A stretch of 64,000 nt of DNA from an uncultured Collinsella sp. (GTDB taxonomy: Bacteria > Actinomycetota > Coriobacteriia > Coriobacteriales > Coriobacteriaceae). The stretch is taken from the NCBI GenBank assembly GCA_934655755.1, contig CAKUHA010000004.1:49121-113120 (forward strand), in the 5' to 3' direction. The notes under the pieces were generated by a model, which was not told where the DNA came from, made no database searches, and worked only from the letters and a program-made list of their open reading frames with translations. The position numbers and the translations under genes were made by a program. Shown in pieces: positions 17,901-25,545 of the stretch (positions are counted from its first letter, which is position 1; each line of letters starts with the position of its first letter).

Positions 17901-19359
17901 CGAGCCCGTGTTCGAGAACGTCTACGGCGCCGAGGCCGTGGATGACGAACTCACCGGCACCAAGAAGCTTCAGGCCGCCAAGGGCCTGACCCCGTCCGAC
18001 ATCGCGGGCAAGTTCACCTTTACCGTGACCCCCGACGAGGCGGGTGCCCCGATGCCCGAGCGCACGACCGCAACCAACGACGCGGCCGGCAACGTGGACT
18101 TTGGCAAGATCCACTTTACGCTCGAGGACCTCAACCGCGTCCTGGGCGTGAAGACCGATGCAACCGACAAGACCGAAGCCGATGAAGCCGAAGCCGATGA
18201 GGCAGAGGCCGACGAGGTAGAGGCCAACGTTGACGTTAACGCTGGTGAATCCGAGGACAAGAACGAGCCTGTCGCCGCTACTCCGCGCTCGCACACCTTT
18301 ACCTACACGGTGACCGAGTCCGGTAGCGCCCCTGGCGTGACCAACGACGCCAACGCCGCGCGCAAGGTTTCCTACACCGTGACTGACGACGGTGCCGGAC
18401 ATCTGAACGTCAAGCGCGAAGGCGCCGACGGTGCGGCCTTTACGTTCACCAACACCTACAGCGTGGCGCCCACCGATTCTGTGGTGACCGATCAGGTCAA
18501 GACGGTCAAACGTCTGACCGGACGCGACCTTGCAGCCGGCGAGTTCACGTTTGAGCTGCTCGAGGACGACGTGGTTGTCGCTAGCGGCACCAACGACGCC
18601 AACGGCACCGTTACGCTGAGCCCGATCCGCTACGAGGCGCCCGGCACGCACACGTACATGCTGCGCGAGGCTTGCCCCAACGCGCTCGGCCTGTACAAGG
18701 GCGTTACCTATGACGGCACGACCTACACCGTCGTGACCACCGTCTCCGACAACGGCGACGGCACGCTGACTGCGACGCACAAGCTCGAGGGAACCACCGA
18801 GTCGGCTGGCTTTACCAATAAGTATCACGCCATGCCCACTCAGGTCTCCATCGGTGCCATCAAGGTGCTCGAGGGACGCGAGCTCAAGAAGGACGAGTTT
18901 AGCTTTAAGCTCGTTGGCGAGGACATCGAGTCCACCGTCACCAACGATGCCGACGGCAAGATCAACTTCGACAAGTTCGAGTACGACGAGCCCGGAACGT
19001 ACGTCTACACCATCAGCGAGGTCAAGGGCGACGAGACCGGTATGACGTACGACAAGTCCGTCTTTACCGCGACAGTCAACGTGGTCGATGGCGGCGAGGG
19101 TAACCTCAAGGCGAGCGTCGCCTACGCCAAGGGCGACAAGAGCGTCGAGGGTATCGTGTTCAACAACACGTACAAGAAGCCCGAAACGCCCGTGCCGACG
19201 CCCGACCCCGGTACGCCCAAGACCGTGACGAACATCGTCAAGACGGTCAAGGGTTTCCTGCCCACCACGGGTGACCAGCAGGCAGCCGCGCTCCTCATGG
19301 CGTTTGTCGTCGCCATGTCCGGCGTCGGTGCCCTGATCTGGGGCATCCGTAAGCGCTAG
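11983..19359 (+). CDS. Giant LPXTG-anchored surface protein: VWA domain plus about 13 FctA/Spy0128-type isopeptide modules
   Basis: 2458 residues. Signal peptide 1-32 (MSRYTRGLLAVILAVVLVLP...). A von Willebrand A domain follows (about 105-345) with a complete MIDAS start DASGSM. A linker region (about 345-690) leads into about 13 tandem modules of the Spy0128/FctA pilin type to about residue 2395, each with a TKxLxGR lysine, a GEFxFEL strand, a Y.YxLRE acidic strand and an FxNTY end, as expected for self-formed isopeptide bonds. The eleventh module carries an inserted acidic EAD-rich stretch (about 2060-2100). C-terminal LPTTG, hydrophobic helix and RKR tail mark sortase anchoring. SD GGGAGA precedes ATG 11983. 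Likely an adhesive stalk or pilus-like fibre. No sortase or second pilin is nearby. Modules 5-7 are nearly identical in DNA. Confidence 0.9.
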   Translation: MSRYTRGLLAVILAVVLVLPAAAFAMLPEANARSSTGMDGPAATDKVVDYDTSDHWKFWAGGYDGKETTTQNVGRIWTDKTVKAVKDGESDFLTTLSAISSTSDTTISGKPLDIVMVLDASGSMDDPMGEDDNTKRIEALKKAANGFIDTIAEQNAKISDESKQHQVAIVKFAGKKSENVGNDTYYEQRNRYNYSQTMKDLTLCSKGKGKGAESLKSTVNLISPAGSTRADYGLELADKQFSSPSGRADAKKVVVFFTDGSPTSSNGFEASVANSAINSAKSLKANGADIYTIGIFDGADPSAVPTAEDTSNENKFMHAVSSNYPSASSSITYDEYFRKKWVIDYGARAENSGYYKSATSAAELEKIFEEISGSIIQTGYPTEVHDGYGEHESGYITFTDQLGDFMQVDGFIYNGTTLDKPTKIEGNVDTYTFADDAAHLVITVQHAKKGEPRTGDIVTVKIPASLIPLRHFKITDGVLTVDNTEPIQVSYTSSVKKDALNNLFTPESVPGLEGYIKSNTTPTENDSKTVSFYANKWSDSELGDTIANFEPADTNRYYYFQKNTPIYTDEGCTTPAKGPLAADGVYYYKDEFEAKGADDKAESRTAVIKFKGGDAASSEDAFVSDTSGNLSFRKGTARLAFIDELHTTKKSVGGNRTSTADDVLNPKWNNNATEVDVHLGNNGKISFDMTPATVDTKASFGLTKVLDGRAWTKEDEFKFELTSEDGTPMPASATAAVREGNLDDKGKAAIDFGEITYNKPGEYTYEVREVKGDAGGIAYSDNVAKITVKVTVDTAGKLTAKVTKAEDKVFKNTYSAKTETPLTLEATKTLTGRPMTDDEFKFTLSYAGHDEALLETTNKGGKVEFGPLTYTTKSLAKLVEEDKASLDASSGKPTWTIHYVAAEQTGELPAGVSATVSAIDAYVTVVDNGDGTLTATAVYGDAGNKFVNTYTAAPVEASLVGKKNLQVVPDGLTPANITGKFTFTVAGEEGAPMPASKSVHNDADGKVDFGEITFTLDDLNNALGEKSEKREHTFTYTVTESGEVAGVTNDAKLSREVSFTVSDNGKGKLSVSRNPDGDVAFTFTNTYNVKHIEKSVTDQIVATKVLKGRDLKEGEFSFELVEGGKVVAKGNNAADGKITMSKITYDKPGKHTYTLREAKGNVAGITYDGTTYTIETIVKDNGDGTLDVEHKLQNADEAKFTNSYKPGSKVSSVTDQITATKVLTGRDLGLKAGEFRFELVEGNNVVTTGTNNADGKIMMDPITYTEAGEHTYTLRETKAGATENGITYSTAEYTIVTIVKDNGDGTLDVEHKLQDADEAKFTNSYKPGSKVSSVTDQITATKVLTGRALEKGEFRFELVEGDKVVVTGTNNADGKIVMDPVTYEAAGEHTYKLRETKAGAIENGITYSTAEYTIVTKVTDNGDGTLGVEHKLQNAKEAIFENTYNVTPKSFSVTDQITATKVLTGRALEKGEFSFELVEGKDAKVVATGKNAADGKITMSPIEYKEAGKHTYTLREVKGSAGGVTYSNAKYTIETTITDNGDGTLKAEHVLKGDKPATFENTYSVDPLDADLDFGLSKAIDGREWTDADKFSFTITAPEGTPLPDPATVTVSKKDAKDGIAAIEFGEIRYTAAGTYKYEIRENKGSAAGMTYDEHIATAEVTVTDNGKGVLTANVTKTENGRFTNTYSTELNYTAAGGLKLSKSLSGRPMTEGQFTFTVKPADEASAKALDLLPGVNEFKSPATTEGAVGLIDILAGHEVKFTQADAGKTFTYTVAEKNDGQPGYTYDDAERTVTIAIADDGAGTLTATTTVTGGPEGAHTMVHKSGENKVESALVPFKNRYSATTNKPVQVVAAKKLTGRLMADGEFYFGIAYAGETEAIDGTPATNRGGQVSFGTLHYTTEMLADLVSAGRAIRTDTDAKLAWTINYTAFEFTNSLADKGISAETSSFDFKVIVVDNGDGTLTATVDYGDAEPVFENVYGAEAVDDELTGTKKLQAAKGLTPSDIAGKFTFTVTPDEAGAPMPERTTATNDAAGNVDFGKIHFTLEDLNRVLGVKTDATDKTEADEAEADEAEADEVEANVDVNAGESEDKNEPVAATPRSHTFTYTVTESGSAPGVTNDANAARKVSYTVTDDGAGHLNVKREGADGAAFTFTNTYSVAPTDSVVTDQVKTVKRLTGRDLAAGEFTFELLEDDVVVASGTNDANGTVTLSPIRYEAPGTHTYMLREACPNALGLYKGVTYDGTTYTVVTTVSDNGDGTLTATHKLEGTTESAGFTNKYHAMPTQVSIGAIKVLEGRELKKDEFSFKLVGEDIESTVTNDADGKINFDKFEYDEPGTYVYTISEVKGDETGMTYDKSVFTATVNVVDGGEGNLKASVAYAKGDKSVEGIVFNNTYKKPETPVPTPDPGTPKTVTNIVKTVKGFLPTTGDQQAAALLMAFVVAMSGVGALIWGIRKR

Positions 19360-19437
19360 GCAAACTGACAGCGCCCGGGGCCAAGGGTCCCGGGCCGCTG
19401 GCGGGGAGCCAAAAACATAGCCCCCACCCCACCCCCA

Positions 19438-19478
19438 GCCGCCACGGAGGCGTCTCCCTTCTCCGTGGCGGCACTTTT
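19438..19478 (+). terminator. Terminator of the giant surface protein gene
   Basis: GCCGCCACGGAG, 11-base loop, CTCCGTGGCGGC, then ACTTTTA. Twelve perfect pairs; short T run. Confidence 0.8.
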
Positions 19479-19500
19479 ATGCGCGGAGGAGGAGGTCGCG

Positions 19501-19659
19501 CCACAAAACCGGCCCATCTACTACGTTTAACCGCTTGCCCCCAACCATGCCGAAAAAACGCGGAAACAAAACCGCAGGTAGAACGCTTGCAGTTTTGTTC
19601 AAAACGAGGGTGTGGTCGGGGGTATCGAACCAAACGTAGTAGATGGGCCGGTTTCGTGG
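19501..19659. repeat. Nested palindromic element, type B copy 2
   Basis: Arms CCACAAAACCGGCCCATCTA continuing CTACGTTTAA, and the complement ending GGGCCGGTTTCGTGG, pair over about 29 bases. Core AAAACCGCAGGTAGAACGCTTGCAGTTTTG. Same relative orientation as the copy at 11608. Followed by the TGATCC..GGATCA palindrome at 19674-19704. Confidence 0.8.
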
Positions 19660-19750
19660 CTGGCACTGTCAGCTGATCCCCCGGAGACGGAGGAAAACGG
19701 ATCATTTTTGGCTCTGCGGGGCTTGCGAGGGCGCCTGTATGGAGCTGCCC

Positions 19751-19914
19751 GAACAAAACTATGCCGGATTACGGGGCTGGATCCCGAACCTCCAACCATA
19801 CCGAAAAACGCGAAAACAAAACTGCAGGTAGATGGGCCGTCGTTTCTCGAAAAAACCTGGCATGGACGGGGTTCCTGAGTTTAGCCCCGTAAACCGGCAT
19901 AGTTTTGAAATGGC
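19751..19914. repeat. Nested palindromic element, type A copy 2
   Basis: Left arm AACAAAACTATGCCGG-TTACGGGGCT, right arm AGCCCCGTAA-CCGGCATAGTTTTG; the core carries AAAACTGCAGGTAGA. Together with 11351-11750 it places the series A-B before and B-A after the giant gene. Confidence 0.8.
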
Positions 19915-19967
19915 ATTAAATCGGTAGCAGCCATTTAGCTATGCCGGGGTGGTTGGCCGTCGGTTGA

Positions 19968-20597
19968 TTACCCTCGCAGGTAGGCGATGGCGATTTGGGT
20001 GCGGTTGCGCAGGCCCATTTTGGCCAGGATTGAGCTGATGTGGTTTCGCACGGTGCCTTCGCCCATATAGGCGGTGGCGGCAATCTCCTTGTTATCGAGG
20101 CCGCGGGCGATGAGCTCGGCGACCTCGAACTCGCGGTCGGTCAGGCCGGCAAAGGCTGCGGGCCAGCGGGGCGTGCCGGCCTCGGCGTCCGTCCCATCAA
20201 AATCGATGTCCTCGATTGCCTTGCCCTCCAGCACGCGCTTACCATCCATGACTTGCGCCAGCGCTGGCGGAATGGCAGCGACATCGGTCTTGATCAGATA
20301 GCCGCGGGCGCCCAGCTTGAGCGCCGACACAATGTACTCGTCATCCGAAAACGTGGTCAGGAACACCACGCGTGCTGTGGGGTCGCACTCGAGGATCTCG
20401 CGCGCCGCCGAAAGGCCGTCACGCCCCGGCATCTGGATGTCGAGCAGTGCGACATCGGGTGCGTGCTCGGTGTAGAGTGCGACTGCGTCGTTGCCGTCGG
20501 TGCCGGTGCCCACCACTTCGATCTGCGGCTGGGCACCCAGGATAATCTTGAGCGAATCGACCACCAAGCGGTCGTCGTCGACAACAATGAGCCTCAT
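19968..20597 (-). CDS. NarL/LuxR-family response regulator
   Basis: 209 residues: receiver domain 1-120 (acidic VVDDD at 5-9, phospho-acceptor in LLDIQMPG at about residue 53, Thr in LTTFSDD, Lys in LIKTD) and a LuxR-type HTH at about 145-205 (LTDREFEVAELIARGLDNKE and GTVRNHISSILAKMGLRNRT). It overlaps the histidine kinase by the four bases ATGA, so the pair is translationally coupled. The divergent ABC exporter at 21906 is the likely target, as is usual for DesKR/LiaRS-like systems; this is inferred from position. Confidence 0.92.
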   Translation of the reverse strand: MRLIVVDDDRLVVDSLKIILGAQPQIEVVGTGTDGNDAVALYTEHAPDVALLDIQMPGRDGLSAAREILECDPTARVVFLTTFSDDEYIVSALKLGARGYLIKTDVAAIPPALAQVMDGKRVLEGKAIEDIDFDGTDAEAGTPRWPAAFAGLTDREFEVAELIARGLDNKEIAATAYMGEGTVRNHISSILAKMGLRNRTQIAIAYLRG

Positions 20598-21739
20598 CGG
20601 GCGTCATCTCCTTGCTGTTTGGGGACGGTGGCAAACACGCGCCAGCCGGGGGCACCGGCGCATGGACCGGCAGTGAAGGTTCCGCCGAGCGCCTCGACGC
20701 GCTCGCGCATGGAGCCGAGCCCCATGCCTTCTGCAATACCTCGGCTGTTTGTCTTGGTCGCTCCCGCCCCGTCGTCGGTAACGATGAGCTGGTAAAACGA
20801 CGGATGCTCCATGCACCGCACGGTGACCGCTTGGGCGTGCGCGTGGCGCATGGTGTTGGAGAGCGCCTCGCGCAGGACCGCCGCAAAGCAGTTGGCGACG
20901 TTGGCGGGCGCATGTTCGGCCAAGACCTCAAGCTCAATCTGCGGCCCGTTGTCCGAGCGCGCGCCTTCGGCGATGCGCTCGAGCTGCACGGAGAGATCGG
21001 CGGCGTTGTCGTTGAGCGCGTGGACGCTGGTGCGCACGAGCTGAAGCGCCTCGTCGACCGTGTGCTTGACGTCGGCGAAGTCGGCGGCGATGCCGGGCTC
21101 GTTGGCATGGACCACGCGCAGGGCCTCGGTTTGCAGTGAGGCGCGCGTGAGTTGGTGGCCCACGTTATCGTGGATCTCGCGCGCGATGCGTGCGCGCTCG
21201 GCGAGCGTTGCGAGCTCGACCTCGTAGTCCTGGCGGTCGGCAAGGTCGCGGTTGCGTGCTTCGAGCGCGAGGGCTCGTTCTTGCAACTTGTCGCGGGTGC
21301 GGCGCATGCGCTCCTTCTCGCGCTCCAGCTGGGCTGTGCGCAGCGACAGTAAAGTGGCGGCGACCGAAAGGATGGCGGTCAACAGCAGTGCGCGGGTGGG
21401 AAGCGCGCCGGCGTGGGCATATGCGACGAGCGCGCAGACAAAGATGGCGCCGGCGCCCAGTGCGCCCCAGGCGTGCTCGCGGCGCACGCGTCGTGCGATA
21501 TCGTAGAGGGCGAGGGGTGCAAACGGAGCAAACGACGGCGCAAAGACGGCCACCATAATGTAAGCGTAGCTCGCGGCCTCGCTGGCGCGGCGGGCACGTT
21601 CGCCTTGCGCGACTTCGGCCAGTGCGGCGATGATGACGCCAAGGCAAAATGCCACAACCAGGCGAGCGTCCACAGCAAGGCCCAAGGCGGCCGCGATACA
21701 GCACGCCAGCACGATCGATTTGTCGAATAGCCTGTTCAT
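20594..21739 (-). CDS. Membrane sensor histidine kinase (HisKA_3/HATPase_c)
   Basis: 381 residues from ATG 21739. The first about 130 residues are hydrophobic membrane helices, then a basic coiled segment (about 135-180), the dimerisation/phospho-acceptor box REIHDNVGHQL (His at about residue 198), and an ATPase domain with an N-box-like LREALSNTMRHAHA and a G-box DDGAGA...GMGLGSMRERV. The frame is open further upstream (to 21856), but that extension is Cys/Gly/Arg-rich and has no SD. The -10-like TACAAT on the minus strand (21746-21751) would place transcription start on the ATG itself, suggesting a leaderless message. Partner of the response regulator at 19968. Confidence 0.88.
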   Translation of the reverse strand: MNRLFDKSIVLACCIAAALGLAVDARLVVAFCLGVIIAALAEVAQGERARRASEAASYAYIMVAVFAPSFAPFAPLALYDIARRVRREHAWGALGAGAIFVCALVAYAHAGALPTRALLLTAILSVAATLLSLRTAQLEREKERMRRTRDKLQERALALEARNRDLADRQDYEVELATLAERARIAREIHDNVGHQLTRASLQTEALRVVHANEPGIAADFADVKHTVDEALQLVRTSVHALNDNAADLSVQLERIAEGARSDNGPQIELEVLAEHAPANVANCFAAVLREALSNTMRHAHAQAVTVRCMEHPSFYQLIVTDDGAGATKTNSRGIAEGMGLGSMRERVEALGGTFTAGPCAGAPGWRVFATVPKQQGDDAR

Positions 21740-21905
21740 ATGGGTATTGTACGCGATGGCACGCACGGGGGAGGGGCCGCCTGCGCAACCGTGACATTCC
21801 TCCCGCCTGCCCCCGCCGCACTCGTGACAAAGCTCACTGGCGCGCCCCGCCCGCACCTGCGATGATGCAATCGTACTGGGCCGCGATCAACAGAAGGGCC
21901 GCCTC

Positions 21906-22844
21906 ATGACAGACATCGTCCACGTCCAAAACCTCGTCAAGCGCTACGACGATCTTATTGCGCTCGACCACTTTAACCTGAACATCGCCCCCGGCGAGAT
22001 CTTTGGCCTGCTCGGTCCCAATGGCTCGGGCAAGACCACGTCCATCAACTGTATTCTGCAGCTGCTCACCTACGACAAGGGCACCATCGAGCTGTTTGGC
22101 GAGCCCATGACGCCCGTCCGCTACGACCTCAAGCGCCGCATCGGCGTGGTGCCGCAGCAGGTGGCGGTGTTCGACGAGCTCACCGTGCGCGAGAACATAG
22201 ACTATTTCTGCAGCCTCTACGTCAACGACCGCAAGCGTCGCCGCGCGCTGGTGGACGAGGCAATCGAATTTGTCGGCTTGGGCGACTTTGCCAAGTTCCG
22301 CCCCGGCAAGCTTTCGGGCGGCCTGGCGCGTCGCCTTAACATCGCCTGCGGCATCGCGCACAAGCCCGAGCTCATCTTTTTTGACGAGCCCACGGTGGCG
22401 GTCGATCCGCAAAGCCGCAACGCCATCCTGGAGGGCATCTGCCGTCTGCGCGACGAGGGCGCCACGGTGGTGTATACCAGCCATTATATGGAGGAAGTCG
22501 AGCAGATCTGCAGCCGCATCATGATCATGGACGGTGGGCGCGTGCTGGCGCAGGGCACCAACGACGAGCTCAAGCGCATGATTCAGATGGGCGAGAAGAT
22601 CGTGATCGAGGTCGGTGAGGTGCCGGGTGCAGCGCTCGCTGCCGTTGCGAGCCTGCCGCACGTCCTGGACCTGGCGGCGACGGTGGGCCAGCTCACGTTC
22701 TCGTGCGAAGCGAGCCCGCATAACCTGACCGACATCCTCGACGCGCTGCGCTCGTACGACGTGGCGCTCGGCCGCATCTACTCCGAGCCGCCGACCCTCA
22801 ACGACGTGTTCCTCGAGATCACCGGCCGCGAGCTGCGCGACTAG
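21906..22844 (+). CDS. ABC-2 type exporter ATP-binding protein
   Basis: 312 residues. Walker A GPNGSGKTTS (about 37-46), Q-loop in VVPQQVAV, signature LSGGLARR (about 138), Walker B LIFFDEPTVAVDP (about 157) and switch His in YTSHYMEE. The C-terminal about 80 residues form the extra domain common in DrrA/CcmA-like ABC-2 ATPases. Start at 21906 with AAGG 10 bases upstream. It is the first gene of a three-gene exporter unit with two permeases, divergent from the two-component system. Substrate unknown; lipid, antimicrobial peptide or drug export are typical. Confidence 0.92.
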   Translation: MTDIVHVQNLVKRYDDLIALDHFNLNIAPGEIFGLLGPNGSGKTTSINCILQLLTYDKGTIELFGEPMTPVRYDLKRRIGVVPQQVAVFDELTVRENIDYFCSLYVNDRKRRRALVDEAIEFVGLGDFAKFRPGKLSGGLARRLNIACGIAHKPELIFFDEPTVAVDPQSRNAILEGICRLRDEGATVVYTSHYMEEVEQICSRIMIMDGGRVLAQGTNDELKRMIQMGEKIVIEVGEVPGAALAAVASLPHVLDLAATVGQLTFSCEASPHNLTDILDALRSYDVALGRIYSEPPTLNDVFLEITGRELRD

Positions 22845-22853
22845 GGGGCGGCC

Positions 22854-24041
22854 ATGTTCAACACCATCATCATCACGCTCAAGACGCTGCTGCGTCGGCC
22901 GAGTACGTGGGTTTGGGGCGCGGTCTTTCCCGTTGCGCTTTCCACGATGTTCATGTTTATGTTTGCGAACCTGAGCTCCGACGGCAAGGTCGACCCGGTG
23001 CCGGTTGCCGTCGTCGCCGACGAAGCCTGGGACGCGTCGACCTTTAAGGATGTGGCGACCTCGCTTGCCGAGGAGGGTGACGATCAGCTGCTTGAGATTC
23101 GCGAGTGCGAGGATGCTGCCGCCGCGAACCACGCGCTCAAGGCCGGCGAGGTCGCGGGCATCTACACGGTCGATGCCGCGGGCACGCCCAAGCTCACGCT
23201 GCTCTCGAGCTACGACAGCTCGCGCGCCTCGTCGGTGCTTACCGACCGCAGCATCCTAGAGACGGTGGCGAGTTCGTATACGCAAAATGCCGAGCTCATG
23301 GCCCAGATTGCCCAAGATGACCCGGCGGCGCTTGCCGACCCGGAGGCGGTTGCCCGCGCCCTGTCGCTCGAGGGCGGAACCCGTCGCGTGAGCCTGACGC
23401 GCACCACGCCCGACGGCACGACCATCTACTACTACGCGCTTTTTGGCCTGGTCGCGATGATGTCTGCCGAGTTTGCCGCCTTGAGCGCCGTCGACCTGCA
23501 GCCCAATCTGTCGGGCCTTGGCGCGCGCCGCTGCGTGGGCGGCCTTTCCAAGACGGCGTCACTGGCCGGCATCTTTATCGGCTCGTGGCTTGTCTCCTTT
23601 GCCTCGATGGCGGTGGCGATCGGCTACGTGCGCCTGGTCGTCGGCGTCGACTTTGGCGGGCGCGAGGGGCTGTGTCTAGTGGGCGGCGCCGCCTCCGCAC
23701 TTGCCGCGACGGGCCTGGGGCTCTTTGTGGGCACGCTTCCCGTCAAAGGCGGCAAGGCGTCCAAGTCGGGCATCCTCACGGGCTTCGCTACCACGTGTGC
23801 CCTGTTCGCCGGCCTTTACGGCGAGCCGGCGATGGCGCTTGCCGACGACGTCGCCCGCGCCTGCCCGGCCGAGTGCTGGCTCAACCCCGTCAAGCTCATC
23901 TGCGACATGTTCAACCGCCTGTATTTCTTTGAGGACCTGGGGCCGTTTGCCGTTCGCGCGGGCGCGCTCGTCCTGATGGCCCTGGTGTTTGTCGCTGCCG
24001 CCACGCTGATCTTTGGAAGGAGCCGCTATGAGCACCTTTAA
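22854..24041 (+). CDS. ABC-2 type exporter permease 1
   Basis: 395 residues with one N-terminal helix (residues about 25-45), a large external region (about 50-190) and five or so C-terminal helices (about 195-395), the usual ABC-2 permease topology. Starts 10 bases after the ATPase gene. Its end overlaps the next permease by 14 bases. Forms the channel with the gene at 24028 and the ATPase at 21906. No residue-level substrate clue is visible. Confidence 0.85.
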   Translation: MFNTIIITLKTLLRRPSTWVWGAVFPVALSTMFMFMFANLSSDGKVDPVPVAVVADEAWDASTFKDVATSLAEEGDDQLLEIRECEDAAAANHALKAGEVAGIYTVDAAGTPKLTLLSSYDSSRASSVLTDRSILETVASSYTQNAELMAQIAQDDPAALADPEAVARALSLEGGTRRVSLTRTTPDGTTIYYYALFGLVAMMSAEFAALSAVDLQPNLSGLGARRCVGGLSKTASLAGIFIGSWLVSFASMAVAIGYVRLVVGVDFGGREGLCLVGGAASALAATGLGLFVGTLPVKGGKASKSGILTGFATTCALFAGLYGEPAMALADDVARACPAECWLNPVKLICDMFNRLYFFEDLGPFAVRAGALVLMALVFVAAATLIFGRSRYEHL

Positions 24042-25233
24042 GACCGCGCTTCGCATGGCGCTGGCGCACCCGTTCTACCTGCTCATCTATACGGTGTTCA
24101 TCTCGCTCATGGGCGTGTTCATTGCGGCGTCGGTGAGCTGGAATTCGTCGCAGCTTACCGAGTACAAGCCCTACGACGCCAACGTGATCGTGGTCGATCG
24201 CGACAGCAGCGACCTTTCGCGGGCGCTCACTAAGCACTTGGGGTCGCGCTTTGACCTGGTTACGGGCGTCGGCGACGATACGTACGATCTTGCGGACGCG
24301 CTCTCCAAGAGCAACAGCGCCAAGGGCAGCGCCGACTGCGTATTCTTTATCCCGGAGGGGTTTGAGGACGACCTGATCGCGGCTGCCCGTGCGGGGGAGA
24401 CCTTGCCCAAGCTCGACGTGACGTTCGGCTCCGGCACCATGGCGGCGGCGCTTTCGTCTGCCGAGGCCTCGCGCTGGATCTCGCTCGCGGGTGCTGCGGC
24501 CGCGCTTGAGCCCGCTGCCTCCGACGGCGACGTGGCCAAGGCTGCCGAACATGCCGCCGCCAAGCGCGCCGAGGTCCAGATCGAGCAGGTCAAGGTCGAT
24601 TCGACTGCCGCCGCCACGCTCGAGTCGTATTTCAACTTTGGCGCGTATGCGATCATCTCGTCGGTCATCGTGTCGGTAGGACTGGTGTTCTCGGGCATGA
24701 ATGAGCCCGAGCGCGTACGCCGCATGGATGCGGGCCCGGTCTCTGAGCGCCAGCGCTCGCTTGCCGTATTCGCGGCCGCCGCGGTGCTTACCGTTTGCAT
24801 TTGGCTTGTGTCGAGCATGATGGGCGTCGTGGGATTTGCCGGCGCGGTTGCCGAGGTCGGCGTGGGCCGCGTGTGCCTGGCACTGGCGGCGACGTTTGCC
24901 CTGGCGTGCACGCCCCTGGCCGTTGGCTTTGCCCTTTCGAGCTTGGGCGCGCGCGAGGAGCTGCTCAACGGCGTGGGCAACCTGCTTGGCATGCTCATGA
25001 CGTTTTTGGGCGGCGCCTGGATGCCGCTGTCGCTCATGGGCTCGGCCGTGCAGACGGCGGCGCACTTTGTGCCGACATATTGGGTGAACGACGCGATCGG
25101 CAAGGCACTCGCCTCGGACCTGACGTCTGCCGTGCTGGGCGACATCGCCTGCGACCTGGGCGTCACCGTGCTCTTCGCCGCCGCCATCGCCGCCGTAGGC
25201 CTAGCCCTCACCCACGCCAAATCCCACGCCTAG
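24028..25233 (+). CDS. ABC-2 type exporter permease 2
   Basis: 401 residues. Topology like the preceding gene: one N-terminal helix (LLIYTVFISLMGVFIAASV), an external domain rich in Asp/Ala, then a block of helices from about residue 210 (AYAIISSVIVSVGLVF...). ATG 24028 is preferred over a TTG at 24013 because AAGGAG lies 6 bases upstream of it. Related to its neighbour, so the exporter is probably a heterodimer. The gene ends just before the direct repeat that brackets the next ABC cassette. Confidence 0.85.
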   Translation: MSTFKTALRMALAHPFYLLIYTVFISLMGVFIAASVSWNSSQLTEYKPYDANVIVVDRDSSDLSRALTKHLGSRFDLVTGVGDDTYDLADALSKSNSAKGSADCVFFIPEGFEDDLIAAARAGETLPKLDVTFGSGTMAAALSSAEASRWISLAGAAAALEPAASDGDVAKAAEHAAAKRAEVQIEQVKVDSTAAATLESYFNFGAYAIISSVIVSVGLVFSGMNEPERVRRMDAGPVSERQRSLAVFAAAAVLTVCIWLVSSMMGVVGFAGAVAEVGVGRVCLALAATFALACTPLAVGFALSSLGAREELLNGVGNLLGMLMTFLGGAWMPLSLMGSAVQTAAHFVPTYWVNDAIGKALASDLTSAVLGDIACDLGVTVLFAAAIAAVGLALTHAKSHA

Positions 25234-25545
25234 CTGCCTAGTCATTGGGCACTCATTGGGGACAGGCTTAAATGACCAAGAGTGGTCATTGGGGACAGAC
25301 TTAAATGACTAGTTATCGGGGACAGTCTTTGCCGATTCGCCGGCTTGCCCGCAGGGTTGGCAAGGACTGTCCCCAACTGCCGGCAGGAAAGGAACGTCCC
25401 TAACTGCGGGTGGCGAAAGAGTGTCCCTAGCGACTAGTCGTTTAAGAACGTCCCCAATGACTAGTTTGAAATAAATGCCATATGTCGCGCAAAAATAGTT
25501 CGCCTGGGTTTACTATTACCCTAGAAAAGTAGCAGAAGGCTAACA
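25234..25545. other. Intergenic region made mostly of repeats
   Basis: 312 bases, no gene. 25244-25463 is the repeat family described separately. The last 80 bases (25464-25545) are AT-richer and hold the promoter for the ABC cassette; TACTAT at about 25511 is a possible -10. Confidence 0.55.
25253..25408. repeat. About 155-bp direct repeat, left copy, upstream of the MacB/FtsX cassette
   Basis: Contains repeated CATTGGGGACAG-CTTAAATGAC units and a hairpin GGGGACAGTC...GACTGTCCCC around TTTGCCGATTCGCCGG. Nearly identical to 28948-29103. The flanking stretch to 25463 holds more of the same family (GACTAGTCGTTTAAGAACGT followed by CCCCAATGACTAG), which recurs at 62150-62193 and 63896-63941. 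Confidence 0.85.

Larger units (their letters stand above)
19360..19967. other. Repeat-filled region after the giant surface protein
   Basis: 608 bases with no supported gene: a GCCCGGG hairpin (about 19373-19395), the terminator (19438-19478), type B element, TGATCC palindrome, type A element. Bases 19915-19967 end at the stop of the convergent response regulator. Confidence 0.65.

Noticed and set aside
14650..18828. 1392-codon open frame antisense to the giant adhesin
   Set aside because: It is the mirror of repeated GC-rich modules, has no SD, and its translation is low-complexity Gly/Val/Leu without family signatures.
11351..19914. Composite transposon around the adhesin
   Set aside because: The flanking elements encode no transposase, are palindromic rather than IS-like and show no target duplication that I can see. 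Kept only as a repeat observation.
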